DNA from: Mariprofundus sp. UBA1536 | Lineage (GTDB): Bacteria > Pseudomonadota > Zetaproteobacteria > Mariprofundales > Mariprofundaceae | Length of the DNA: 32,869 bases | NCBI GenBank assembly: GCA_002323245.1 | Contig: DCPU01000004.1 | Span: 1-32,869 of the forward strand | Direction of reading: 5' to 3' | In this document: piece after piece, positions 16,324 through 23,502 of the stretch | Position numbering within the stretch: the stretch's first letter is position 1 | Layout: each line of letters starts with the position of its first letter | The notes under the pieces: generated by a model | What the model was told of the DNA's origin: nothing | Seen by the model: only the letters and a program-made list of their open reading frames with translations | The model's database searches: none | Made by a program: the position numbers and the translations under genes

Positions 16324-16941
16324 ATGCTTTCAACCTGGATTCAAAACCTTACAGCCAATACCAAAGAATTAAAGATTGCAGCGATTGTCGCTATCCTTAC
16401 CACCCTAGCATTAGCAAGTACCTTATTTTATTCCATCTTTTTTACCGAGCAACCTGCGCCTACCACCCATATCGAAAACAATCAGCATCTGGTGCAAATC
16501 ACCCCAAGACCCAACCTTCCTCAAAAAGCTGCAAGCTCAACTTCCAACGCCGTTTCCACGCAAACACCAACGCCTGCGCGAGAAAAACCAATGGCAGCAA
16601 AACCTGAAACGCCTGTTATGCCGGCTGTTACCAAAAGCCCAACACCAGCCACAGCCAGTAAAGTTGAAGCACCTGCAACACAACCAGCAACAACGCAAAA
16701 AATCATTCTCGGTCAGGGTTTATATTATGTGCAGGTTGGTGCTTTTAAGGAGCCCAAACGCGCGCGCTTGATGCTGAAAAAAATGAAAGATAAATACAAA
16801 CACGCTACAGCTACACCCAAGGGTGATAAATACATTGTATGGGTTGGGCCAGTCGTATCGAAAGATGATGCCAATCGTTTGAAAACACATCTGCTGCGCA
16901 AAGAAAATATTGTGGGGTTTGTGGTTAAAGAAACCCAATAA
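16324..16941 (+). CDS. SPOR-domain membrane protein
   Basis: The 205-residue protein has a short cytoplasmic N-terminus, one membrane segment near residues 17-39, a Pro/Ala/Thr-rich periplasmic linker of about 80 residues, and a C-terminal SPOR domain (YYVQVGAFKEPKRARLMLKK through KDDANRLKTHLLRKE). SPOR domains bind denuded glycan strands at division septa, and the layout is like FtsN or DedD without other recognisable parts. It follows the response regulator by three bases and is likely co-transcribed with it. A role in division or septal wall remodelling fits the two upstream wall hydrolases. Its stop codon touches the U tract of ffs, transcribed from the other strand. Confidence 0.85.
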   Translation: MLSTWIQNLTANTKELKIAAIVAILTTLALASTLFYSIFFTEQPAPTTHIENNQHLVQITPRPNLPQKAASSTSNAVSTQTPTPAREKPMAAKPETPVMPAVTKSPTPATASKVEAPATQPATTQKIILGQGLYYVQVGAFKEPKRARLMLKKMKDKYKHATATPKGDKYIVWVGPVVSKDDANRLKTHLLRKENIVGFVVKETQ

Positions 16942-16961
16942 AAATGCCATCTGAGCCGGAC
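16940..16961 (-). terminator. Terminator of ffs formed by the 3' arm of the RNA and a U run
   Basis: The closing helix of 4.5S RNA ends directly before five U residues (16944-16940 on the minus strand). The U run covers the stop codon of the convergent SPOR gene. Confidence 0.6.
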
Positions 16962-17059
16962 TGATTTGCAACGCGATCCTACCTCGCTGCCGCTGCTTCC
17001 TTCCGGACCTGACGGGGTTCACAAAGAGAATCCGTGCAAGGCCCGACCCAGATGACACC
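16943..17059 (-). ncRNA. ffs: 4.5S RNA of the signal recognition particle (small bacterial SRP RNA)
   Basis: The minus strand carries the conserved SRP core GTCAGGTCCGGAAGGAAGCA with the GGAA tetraloop of helix 8, where Ffh binds. The ends pair in a 17-base helix: 17041-17057 with 16945-16961 on the complementary strand, with all positions pairing if G-U wobbles are allowed. A run of U follows at once, which gives a terminator. Length is about 115 bases, the short form typical of Gram-negative bacteria without the Alu domain. It lies about 100 bases downstream of tRNA-Ser on the same strand. Confidence 0.93.
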
Positions 17060-17127
17060 TGGCTCACTTCTGCTGACCAAATCATCGTAACGTGATTCAA
17101 AGCCAACATATGTGAAACTGAACAATA

Positions 17128-17149
17128 GCTAAAGGGTGAAATCTTTAGC
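17128..17149 (-). terminator. Hairpin between tRNA-Ser and ffs
   Basis: GCTAAAG and CTTTAGC form a perfect 7-base stem with an 8-base loop, 13 bases after the tRNA 3' end. No long U run follows, so it may be a processing or weak attenuation hairpin, not a strong terminator. Confidence 0.45.
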
Positions 17150-17161
17150 ATATTGACGATG

Positions 17162-17249
17162 TGGCGGAGAGAGAGGGATTCGAACCCTCGGTACATTGCT
17201 GTACACACGCTTTCCAAGCGTGCTCGTTCGGCCGCTCTGACATCTCTCC
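17162..17249 (-). tRNA. tRNA-Ser, anticodon GGA
   Basis: The 88-base minus-strand gene folds as a class II tRNA. The acceptor stem GGAGAGA pairs with TCTCTCC. The anticodon stem CACGC/GCGTG encloses the loop TTGGAAA with anticodon GGA (reads UCC/UCU). A long variable arm (TGTACAGCAATGTAC) follows, then a T arm with GGTTCGAATCC. The 3' CCA is encoded. The long variable arm and the anticodon both say serine. Confidence 0.96.
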
Positions 17250-17288
17250 GTAACGCTTCAATAACCTAAGGATATCAAAGCAGGCGGC

Positions 17289-17316
17289 ACTTTAGCGTAT
17301 CAGCGCGGACTATCAA
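17289..17316 (-). promoter_or_regulatory. Predicted sigma-70 promoter for tRNA-Ser/ffs
   Basis: On the minus strand, TTGATA (17316-17311) and TAAAGT (17294-17289) are separated by 16 bases. They are followed by a GC-rich discriminator (GCCGCC), typical of stringently controlled stable-RNA promoters. The tRNA begins about 40 bases downstream of the -10 element. This is prediction from sequence only. Confidence 0.45.
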
Positions 17317-17427
17317 GCATTCAAAAAGAACAAAGATGCCCCTGCTAGCGAATTCGGCACCCTTTTTGCTTATCAAACATGACTGACCAACAACAAAGAC
17401 ACGTCAAATTTAGTACAATGGTGGAAT

Positions 17428-18081
17428 ATGTCAGAAAATGTAAACGCTTATAGCGACTCACTCACCAGCTTCCTGCCCAAGGAAACAGTTGAGATGGTCA
17501 AATCATTGGTTGGTGAAATACCGCCAGACCTAGCCTTTGAACAAGAGATGACGATTTTATTTACCGACATGCGCGATTTTACTGCCATGAGCGAAGCGTA
17601 TGATCCACGCGAAGTTTATCGCACTATCAATGCCAGCTTGGCGGTGCAAACCCAATTTATTCATGAGTTTGGTGGCAGTGTAAATAAGTTTTTGGGTGAT
17701 GGTGTATTGGCATGTTTTTCAGGCGCTGATCGCTGCGAGCGGGCATTTCATTGTGTGCAGTCGCTATTACCAGTGCTTGAGAAGCGCGAAACCGAACTTG
17801 ATTTTTTACCCTGTGAAGTTGGCTTTGGTCTCAACGACGGCAATGTGCTTTTTGGTCTTTTGGGTGACGACACAAGGCGCGAGTTCACAGTTATTGGCGA
17901 TACCGTCAATACTGCTGCCCGATTATGTGGTATTGCCGAGCCCTTCAAAGCCCTAATTACGCAAAACCTGATTGATGGCCTGCCGAAAAGTTATGAAAAT
18001 GATTATGCCTTTGTAGAGCGTGCGATTTTCAAGGGTAAACGCGAAGCCATTCGCGTCTATGCCATCTGCCCAAGCAAGTAG
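17428..18081 (+). CDS. Class III adenylate/guanylate cyclase catalytic-domain protein
   Basis: The 217-residue protein is essentially a single class III cyclase catalytic domain with a short N-terminal extension and no membrane segment or sensor domain. Metal-binding Asp47 lies in FTDMRDFT and Asp91 in KFLGDGVLACF. The transition-state pair Asn161/Arg165 lies in VIGDTVNTAARL. Lys87 and Thr154 occupy the base-recognition positions, as in many bacterial adenylate cyclases, so ATP to cAMP is the likelier reaction, though specificity is inferred. A perfect TACAAT lies nine bases before the ATG, and only a weak GGTGG ribosome site is seen. The gene stands alone between tRNA-Ser and the YihY gene. 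Confidence 0.87.
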   Translation: MSENVNAYSDSLTSFLPKETVEMVKSLVGEIPPDLAFEQEMTILFTDMRDFTAMSEAYDPREVYRTINASLAVQTQFIHEFGGSVNKFLGDGVLACFSGADRCERAFHCVQSLLPVLEKRETELDFLPCEVGFGLNDGNVLFGLLGDDTRREFTVIGDTVNTAARLCGIAEPFKALITQNLIDGLPKSYENDYAFVERAIFKGKREAIRVYAICPSK

Positions 18082-18126
18082 GTTCGACATCTTCCTTTTG
18101 ATTTAAGCTCGTCTATACTTGCAAGC

Positions 18127-18939
18127 ATGATGCCTGCAAATCCCATCCATATACTTGCTGATACCTTATATAAGTTTAATGACAAACACTGCATACAATT
18201 TGCCTCGGCTTTAAGTTACAGCACCCTTATCGCTGTTGTGCCCATGACGGCATTTTTATTTTTCCTATCCTTACAAACTGAAATGTTTTCTGGCTTGTTT
18301 GATGAGGTGCGCACCCAGCTTTTGAATCAGCTGCTACCCACCAGCCGTGAACAAGTGGAAACCTATTTGCTCGCGACTGCCAAAAATATCAAATCCTTTT
18401 CATATCTTGGTATGGCTTTTATATTTTTATCGGCCATTTTATTATCGACTGGCGTTGAAGCAGCGCTCAACCATATCTGGCAGGTGGAAACCCAGCGCCG
18501 CGTTTATTTACGCATTCCTGGTCACATCATTTTGTGGATTGTTGCGCCATTATTGCTATTGGCCTCCTTATCAGTGTCGACATGGCTAATTTCACTTCCC
18601 TACCTGCATGATATTTCCACTCAAGCCTCAAAATTTTCTATTCTGCTGCCTTGGTTTTTCTCCAGCATCGGTCTTTACTTTCTTTATCATTATGTGCCCA
18701 ATGCCCGCACCAAACGCAGCCATGCCATTGCCTCAGCAATGGTGGCAGCCTTACTCTTTGAATTGAGCAAATGGGCATTTACCTTATATGTTACCAAGTA
18801 TGCAAGTTATGAAAAACTTTATGGTGCCTTATCCACATTGCCTATTTTCATGCTCTGGATTTGGATCTCTTGGATGGTGGTCTTGCTTGGGGCATCCCTT
18901 GGTGCCACGCTCGATGAGCAAAGTAGACGGCGACACTAA
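18127..18939 (+). CDS. YihY/BrkB-family inner-membrane protein
   Basis: The 270-residue integral membrane protein shows the YihY/UPF0761 pattern. The N-terminus has FASALSYSTLIAVVPMTAFL. Then come a long amphipathic section, STGVEAALNHIWQVE, about six hydrophobic segments, and the C-terminal LYGALSTLPIFMLWIWISWM signature. The family was once mislabelled ribonuclease BN; its function is not established. It starts 45 bases after the cyclase and ends 27 bases before the methyltransferase, so the three could share a transcript. No strong Shine-Dalgarno sequence is evident at the ATG. Confidence 0.88.
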   Translation: MMPANPIHILADTLYKFNDKHCIQFASALSYSTLIAVVPMTAFLFFLSLQTEMFSGLFDEVRTQLLNQLLPTSREQVETYLLATAKNIKSFSYLGMAFIFLSAILLSTGVEAALNHIWQVETQRRVYLRIPGHIILWIVAPLLLLASLSVSTWLISLPYLHDISTQASKFSILLPWFFSSIGLYFLYHYVPNARTKRSHAIASAMVAALLFELSKWAFTLYVTKYASYEKLYGALSTLPIFMLWIWISWMVVLLGASLGATLDEQSRRRH

Positions 18940-18966
18940 GCGCTTTCTCACTTAGTATCCGCAGCT

Positions 18967-20109
18967 ATGGCAAAACACACCCTTTTTTATGCAGTTGTAC
19001 TTCCTGGTTTGGAGCAACTTGCAGCAGCAGAATTAGAAGCTCTTTCAGCTCACGATATTGAAATCGAACATGGCGGCGTCAGCTTTTCAGGCACTACACA
19101 ATTGATGTATCGCGTCAACCTTCGCAGCCGAGTGATCACGCGTGTTTTGATGCGTTTGCGCTCATTTCGCAATATGACCCTCGAAGGCCTTGGCTTTGAA
19201 ATCGACAAAATTGCATGGCACCTTTTTCTTAATGAAAGCTCCAAAGTGAATGTGTCGGTGAGCACCAAACATTCGCGTTTGAACCACTCTGAAGATATTG
19301 CTGATTATGTGAGTTTGATTCTCAAAAAAGCCATGCCCAAAATTGGTACATCAAACAGCGCTCTATTCGAGCAAAGCATTCATATCCGCATCGAAAACAA
19401 TCGCGGCACCATCAGCTTGGATACCTCAGGTGAACGATTGGACAGACGTGGTTACCGCTTGGAATCAGGTAAAGCGCCTATGCGCGAAACCCTTGCAGCT
19501 GCTATGATTTCATGGTCTGGCTGGCAGCCTGAGCAAACCCTTTTGGTGCCCATGTGTGGCTCGGGCACGCTTGCTATTGAAGCAGGACTGGTTGCAAAAC
19601 AACAAGCGCCCAACCTCAATCATGATTTCGCCTGCCTGCATTGGCATAACTTTAAAGCCAAAGATTTTGAGAAAGTTGTCGAGCGCTGCATGGGCATGCT
19701 TAAAAATGAAGCTCCAAAAACAGCCAATATCTTTGCCTCTGACATCAATGCTGGCGGCGTAAGCATCACCCAAAACAACGCACAACGCGCTGATGTGACT
19801 GCTTGGATGGACACCACAGTTTTGGATGTACACAACCTTGTTAAACCCGACTCCCCCACTGGTGGTGTGGTGCTTCTTAATCCTCCTTATGCACAGCGTA
19901 TCGGTGAAACAGCCAGCACCGTGTCCCTTTGGTCGGATTTGGGGCAAATCATGCGCCAACAATTTTTAAGCGATCCAGCATGGAAAGTCGTGGTCATTTG
20001 CCCAGAACAATCCTTTGAAAAAGCGATGGCATGCAAAGTGTCCCGACGCCTGAAAGTGACGCACGGCGGAGAAAGTGTGTATCTACTTGAGCTGGCAAGC
20101 ATCAATTAA
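18967..20109 (+). CDS. THUMP-domain class I SAM RNA methyltransferase (RlmL N-domain/YpsC-like)
   Basis: The 380-residue protein has an N-terminal ferredoxin-like plus THUMP RNA-binding region (about 1-160) and a C-terminal Rossmann methyltransferase. SAM motif I is MCGSGTLAIEAG near residue 197, an acidic loop occurs at FASDIN, and motif IV is LLNPPYAQRIG near 305. NPPY is typical of N-methylation of exocyclic amino groups, as in the guanine-N2 methyltransferase half of RlmL. The protein matches the short RlmL-like YpsC/YcbY N-terminal family without the fused RlmK half. The exact rRNA target is inferred. It lies in the same direction as its neighbours with 13 bases to the next gene. Confidence 0.87.
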   Translation: MAKHTLFYAVVLPGLEQLAAAELEALSAHDIEIEHGGVSFSGTTQLMYRVNLRSRVITRVLMRLRSFRNMTLEGLGFEIDKIAWHLFLNESSKVNVSVSTKHSRLNHSEDIADYVSLILKKAMPKIGTSNSALFEQSIHIRIENNRGTISLDTSGERLDRRGYRLESGKAPMRETLAAAMISWSGWQPEQTLLVPMCGSGTLAIEAGLVAKQQAPNLNHDFACLHWHNFKAKDFEKVVERCMGMLKNEAPKTANIFASDINAGGVSITQNNAQRADVTAWMDTTVLDVHNLVKPDSPTGGVVLLNPPYAQRIGETASTVSLWSDLGQIMRQQFLSDPAWKVVVICPEQSFEKAMACKVSRRLKVTHGGESVYLLELASIN

Positions 20110-20122
20110 AGGCTGACTCTGC

Positions 20123-21979
20123 ATGCAAACAAAAAAACGCAAATCATCTTGGTTTCAATCCATTTGGCTGGTGTTGTTAGCACCCTTGGTTGTGTTTCCT
20201 TGGATGCTCAATTTGCGTGTTTTCCCATTCATTGCGCCCAACGAAGAGCCGAAATGGGCATTGCTTATTCTGTGCGGTCTTTGGCTGGGTTTAACCGCTG
20301 CATGGCTACGGTTGAAAAGGCAAAGCATCAGTTGGCCAAGACCCAATCTGTTAGGCTGGTTATTTGCATCCTACTTTATCCTACTGGGGTTGAGCGTTTG
20401 GCTTGGCCCCAACACCACCGAAGGTTTGATTCGTTATGCTTTTTGGTTAATTGTTGCGGCTATTTGGTTGGTAGCGGCTTGGGCAGCTCGCACCACCCCG
20501 AAATGGACTGATGCTTTAATTTGGTCAACTTCTATCACCGGCATCATCTTTTCCATACGTTACTGGCAAAGTTATTTCATTGATTACGGCACACCCAATT
20601 ACAATATCCATGTCCTATTCTCACCCATAGGCCATGTGAACTTTACAGGCGATGTGTTGGTCATTCTGCTACCGATGTTGGTTTGGATATTGGCCACAAC
20701 GCAGCATGCGGCATTGCGTGTGGTCAACTGGTTTTCGGTGGTCACCATCAGCACGATTCTGCTCGTAGCCAGCTCTCGCGGTGCGCTGGGCGGTTTGGCT
20801 TTGGCAGGATTACTCGTTGTCTTCATCCTGATTAAGCATCGTCTACACTGGCAAAATACATGGAAGAAAGAACAACACTGGCTTCCTGCAATACTTATCG
20901 GCTCTGCCCTGCTGATTTCATTGCCCATTTATAATGCCCTGCCCTTTCACTACCGCGATTTAGCGCGTGTATCGGCTTCCGCTGGTCAAGCAGTGACTGG
21001 CGAAGGCAAGCTGGAACTGACCGAAGGGGCATTGCAACCTCCCTTGGTCGAAATGTGGGTGGCGTTGTCTCCATTGCTTGGCGCCAGAACGCCCATTTAT
21101 GCTTCCACCACAGCCATGACCCTCGATGCGCCTTGGCTTGGACAAGGCACTGGCAATTTTGCCTGGGTGTATCCTTATTACAGTAATCGTTTCCCAGATT
21201 TCAAAGATTCCTTAAGTAGCGCCCGCACCTTCACCACTAACCCTCATAATATTGTTCTACAAATCGCCTCACAAAATGGCATTCCCGCCATGCTTATCTT
21301 TATGGGTTTGCTACTCACCTTTTGGTACCGTTTACTCAAAGCATCATGGCAACAATGGGACCCATGGTTCACATCAGGACTTGCGGCAGTCACAGCTGCG
21401 ATATTTGATGCAATGTTTAATCATGTGTTTTTTAACCCCGCCAGCATGTTCACCTTTGCCTTGCTTGCAGGCACTTGGTGGGGCACCCTGCCTGCTTCAA
21501 CGGGAGATGAATCAAAACCGTCACTTGTTATTTCCAATCGAGTAGCAGCAATCGTTCTGATTGTTTTCACGCTAGCTTTGAGTATTTGGCCTATCCGCTG
21601 GCTAGTGTCGGAATGGTATACAGGGCAAGCTATGGCTCATGCCAGATACGCATCCTATGAAGCTGATTTTTACAACAAAGCCTATCGCTGGGACAAAGAA
21701 AACTTCCGCGCTGTTTTTGGTATGGGGCAAGTGGCGTACAAACAAAAGAGTTACGCAGAAAGTGCCGGTTATTTTGAGGAATTCGAATCCTTTTACCCCT
21801 ATAACCCACCAGCATTAAACATGCTTGGTGCAGCTTATATGATGAGTGGACAATTTGAAAAAGCAGAAGCGGCCTTGCAACGCACACTGGATATTTATCC
21901 AGGCTTTGAGATGGCTGAACAAAACTTGCAACGGGTTCAAGCGATACTACAGCAACAAAAGTTACAACAACCACGTTAG
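20123..21979 (+). CDS. O-antigen ligase family membrane protein with C-terminal TPR repeats
   Basis: The 618-residue protein has about ten to twelve membrane segments over residues 1-500 and a soluble C-terminal tail. A Wzy_C/O-antigen ligase core is suggested by the ASSRGALGGLALAG segment, the large periplasmic loop with APWLGQGTGNFAW, and the family-typical TNPHNIVLQIASQNGIPAML. The tail (about 530-610) reads as two to three TPR units (GQVAYKQKSYAESAGYFEEF, NMLGAAYMMSGQFEKAEAAL). Such proteins ligate or polymerise lipid-linked glycans in the periplasm, or glycosylate pilins. Which acceptor is used cannot be told. A glycosyltransferase and LPS genes lie downstream. Confidence 0.82.
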   Translation: MQTKKRKSSWFQSIWLVLLAPLVVFPWMLNLRVFPFIAPNEEPKWALLILCGLWLGLTAAWLRLKRQSISWPRPNLLGWLFASYFILLGLSVWLGPNTTEGLIRYAFWLIVAAIWLVAAWAARTTPKWTDALIWSTSITGIIFSIRYWQSYFIDYGTPNYNIHVLFSPIGHVNFTGDVLVILLPMLVWILATTQHAALRVVNWFSVVTISTILLVASSRGALGGLALAGLLVVFILIKHRLHWQNTWKKEQHWLPAILIGSALLISLPIYNALPFHYRDLARVSASAGQAVTGEGKLELTEGALQPPLVEMWVALSPLLGARTPIYASTTAMTLDAPWLGQGTGNFAWVYPYYSNRFPDFKDSLSSARTFTTNPHNIVLQIASQNGIPAMLIFMGLLLTFWYRLLKASWQQWDPWFTSGLAAVTAAIFDAMFNHVFFNPASMFTFALLAGTWWGTLPASTGDESKPSLVISNRVAAIVLIVFTLALSIWPIRWLVSEWYTGQAMAHARYASYEADFYNKAYRWDKENFRAVFGMGQVAYKQKSYAESAGYFEEFESFYPYNPPALNMLGAAYMMSGQFEKAEAALQRTLDIYPGFEMAEQNLQRVQAILQQQKLQQPR

Positions 21980-22080
21980 ACAAAAAAACACTTGGGGTGT
22001 AAATTGCGATATACATCACTTCGATAGCTTAAAAAGACAACATTGTTCACGATTAAATACGTTAAAACGAGGTCACGCAC

Positions 22081-22686
22081 ATGAAAATCACTGCTATTTC
22101 TTTATTCATTGCAGCCTTGGTGCTTACCGGTTGCCAAAATATCAGCAAACAAGATTTGGAAGCCCTACAAGCCAAAGCAGCAAGCTATGAGGAGCAAAGC
22201 CAACAACTGCAAGCTGAGAATGGCCAATTAAAGCAAACTGTAGATGCGCTAAAACAGCGCTTGGCAGAAGAGATTGAAGCCAACCAAGTGTTGGTGGAGC
22301 AAAGCGCCCAAGGCGATATCAAAGTTACCATGCAGCAAGCTATCCTTTTCCCTAGCGCCTCATTTAAAATTGATGATGCAGGTTATGCCGTATTGCAAAA
22401 GGTTGCCGATAGCTTGAGAAACCTCAATTCAGACCAACATATTCAAGTCATTGGCCATAGCGACACCATGCCAGTACATGCCAAATGGCGCGATATGTTT
22501 ACCGACAACTGGGATTTATCAGCACGTCGTGCAGGTCAAGTAGCAAGACATTTGATTTGGGGTCAAGGTTTTGCCCCTGAAATGATTTCTGTGGTTGGTA
22601 AAGCACACACAGTGCCAGTAGCTAGTAACGATACTGAAGAAGGTCGTGCTCAAAACCGCCGTATTGAAATCTTTATTGAAAAGTAA
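22081..22686 (+). CDS. OmpA-family lipoprotein with coiled coil
   Basis: The 201-residue protein starts with a lipoprotein signal ending LVLTGC (Cys18), followed by a coiled coil at about 22-75 (rich in Glu, Gln and Ala) and a C-terminal OmpA-like peptidoglycan-binding domain. The domain begins near ILFPSASFKIDDAGYAVLQK and has IQVIGHSDTMP and NWDLSARRAGQVARHL, then RAQNRRIEIFIE. Such lipoproteins tether the outer membrane to peptidoglycan. The ATG has GAGG about 8 bases upstream. A 101-base gap separates it from the ligase gene, so it may have its own promoter. Confidence 0.88.
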   Translation: MKITAISLFIAALVLTGCQNISKQDLEALQAKAASYEEQSQQLQAENGQLKQTVDALKQRLAEEIEANQVLVEQSAQGDIKVTMQQAILFPSASFKIDDAGYAVLQKVADSLRNLNSDQHIQVIGHSDTMPVHAKWRDMFTDNWDLSARRAGQVARHLIWGQGFAPEMISVVGKAHTVPVASNDTEEGRAQNRRIEIFIEK

Positions 22687-22725
22687 GTTTTCAAATCAGA
22701 ATCAAGGGATGAACACTGCCATTTC

Positions 22726-23502
22726 ATGACGAATAAAGTTTCGGTTTATATCCCTGTGCTTAATGAAGAGCGGAAAATTGAAGATGCCCTTAAAACTGTG
22801 GCTTGGGCTGATGAAATTGTGGTGCTTGATAGTGGGTGTACCGACCAGACCATTCCGATTGCCATAAGCTATGGCGCTAAAATTGTCCCACATAAATTTG
22901 AGGGCTTTGGCAAACTACGCAATGCAGGTATTGATGCGTGCAGCCACGACTGGATTTTAAGCATAGATGCTGATGAGCGATGCACCCCTGAACTCATCCA
23001 AGAAATTCAATCCCTACTTGCCAATAGCCCGCAACATGATGCCTACTGGATACCACGCCGAAATTGGTTTATGAACCGCTGGATTAAGCACAGTGGCTGG
23101 TATCCGGATTATTGCCAACCAAAGCTGTTTAAACGGCAAGCTCTACGATACCGTGATGAAGATGTGGTACATGAAGATTGGGATGTTTCAGGCAGCATTG
23201 GTTATCTTAAACACGACGTACTTCATTTTTCATATCAACAGCTATCTGACATCGTGCGTAAGATTGATAACTACGCCAAATTGGGTGCTGATAAACTTGA
23301 AAGTAAAGGTAAAAGCGGTGGATTTTTTAAAGGCTTAAGTCGCGGCTTATGGGCATTTATCCGCATCTATTTTATCAAGCTCGGCTTCTTGGATGGTAAA
23401 GCAGGCTTTATGATTGCGTTGTTCAATTTTGAAACCACATTTTATCGCTATGTGATGCGGGATTGGAAAAACCAGCATTGGGATAAACCGCCTAAAGTTT
23501 AA
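22726..23502 (+). CDS. Family 2 glycosyltransferase (WaaE/KdtX-like)
   Basis: The 258-residue protein is a GT-A fold glycosyltransferase. It has YIPVLNEERKIEDAL, nucleotide-binding VVLDSGCTDQT, and the metal-binding DxD at Asp81-Ala-Asp83 in LSIDADERC. The later WYPDYCQPKLFKR and DVVHEDWDVSG segments are typical of the LPS core beta-1,4-glucosyltransferase WaaE/KdtX group. It should act at the inner face of the inner membrane on a lipid-linked acceptor, and its position between envelope genes supports this. Donor and acceptor are inferred. Its stop codon overlaps that of the convergent sulfatase gene in the sequence TTAA. Confidence 0.85.
   Translation: MTNKVSVYIPVLNEERKIEDALKTVAWADEIVVLDSGCTDQTIPIAISYGAKIVPHKFEGFGKLRNAGIDACSHDWILSIDADERCTPELIQEIQSLLANSPQHDAYWIPRRNWFMNRWIKHSGWYPDYCQPKLFKRQALRYRDEDVVHEDWDVSGSIGYLKHDVLHFSYQQLSDIVRKIDNYAKLGADKLESKGKSGGFFKGLSRGLWAFIRIYFIKLGFLDGKAGFMIALFNFETTFYRYVMRDWKNQHWDKPPKV

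Noticed and set aside
18098..18126. Promoter for the YihY gene (TTGATT with TATACT)
   Set aside because: The two hexamers are only 10 bases apart, too close for a sigma-70 promoter.
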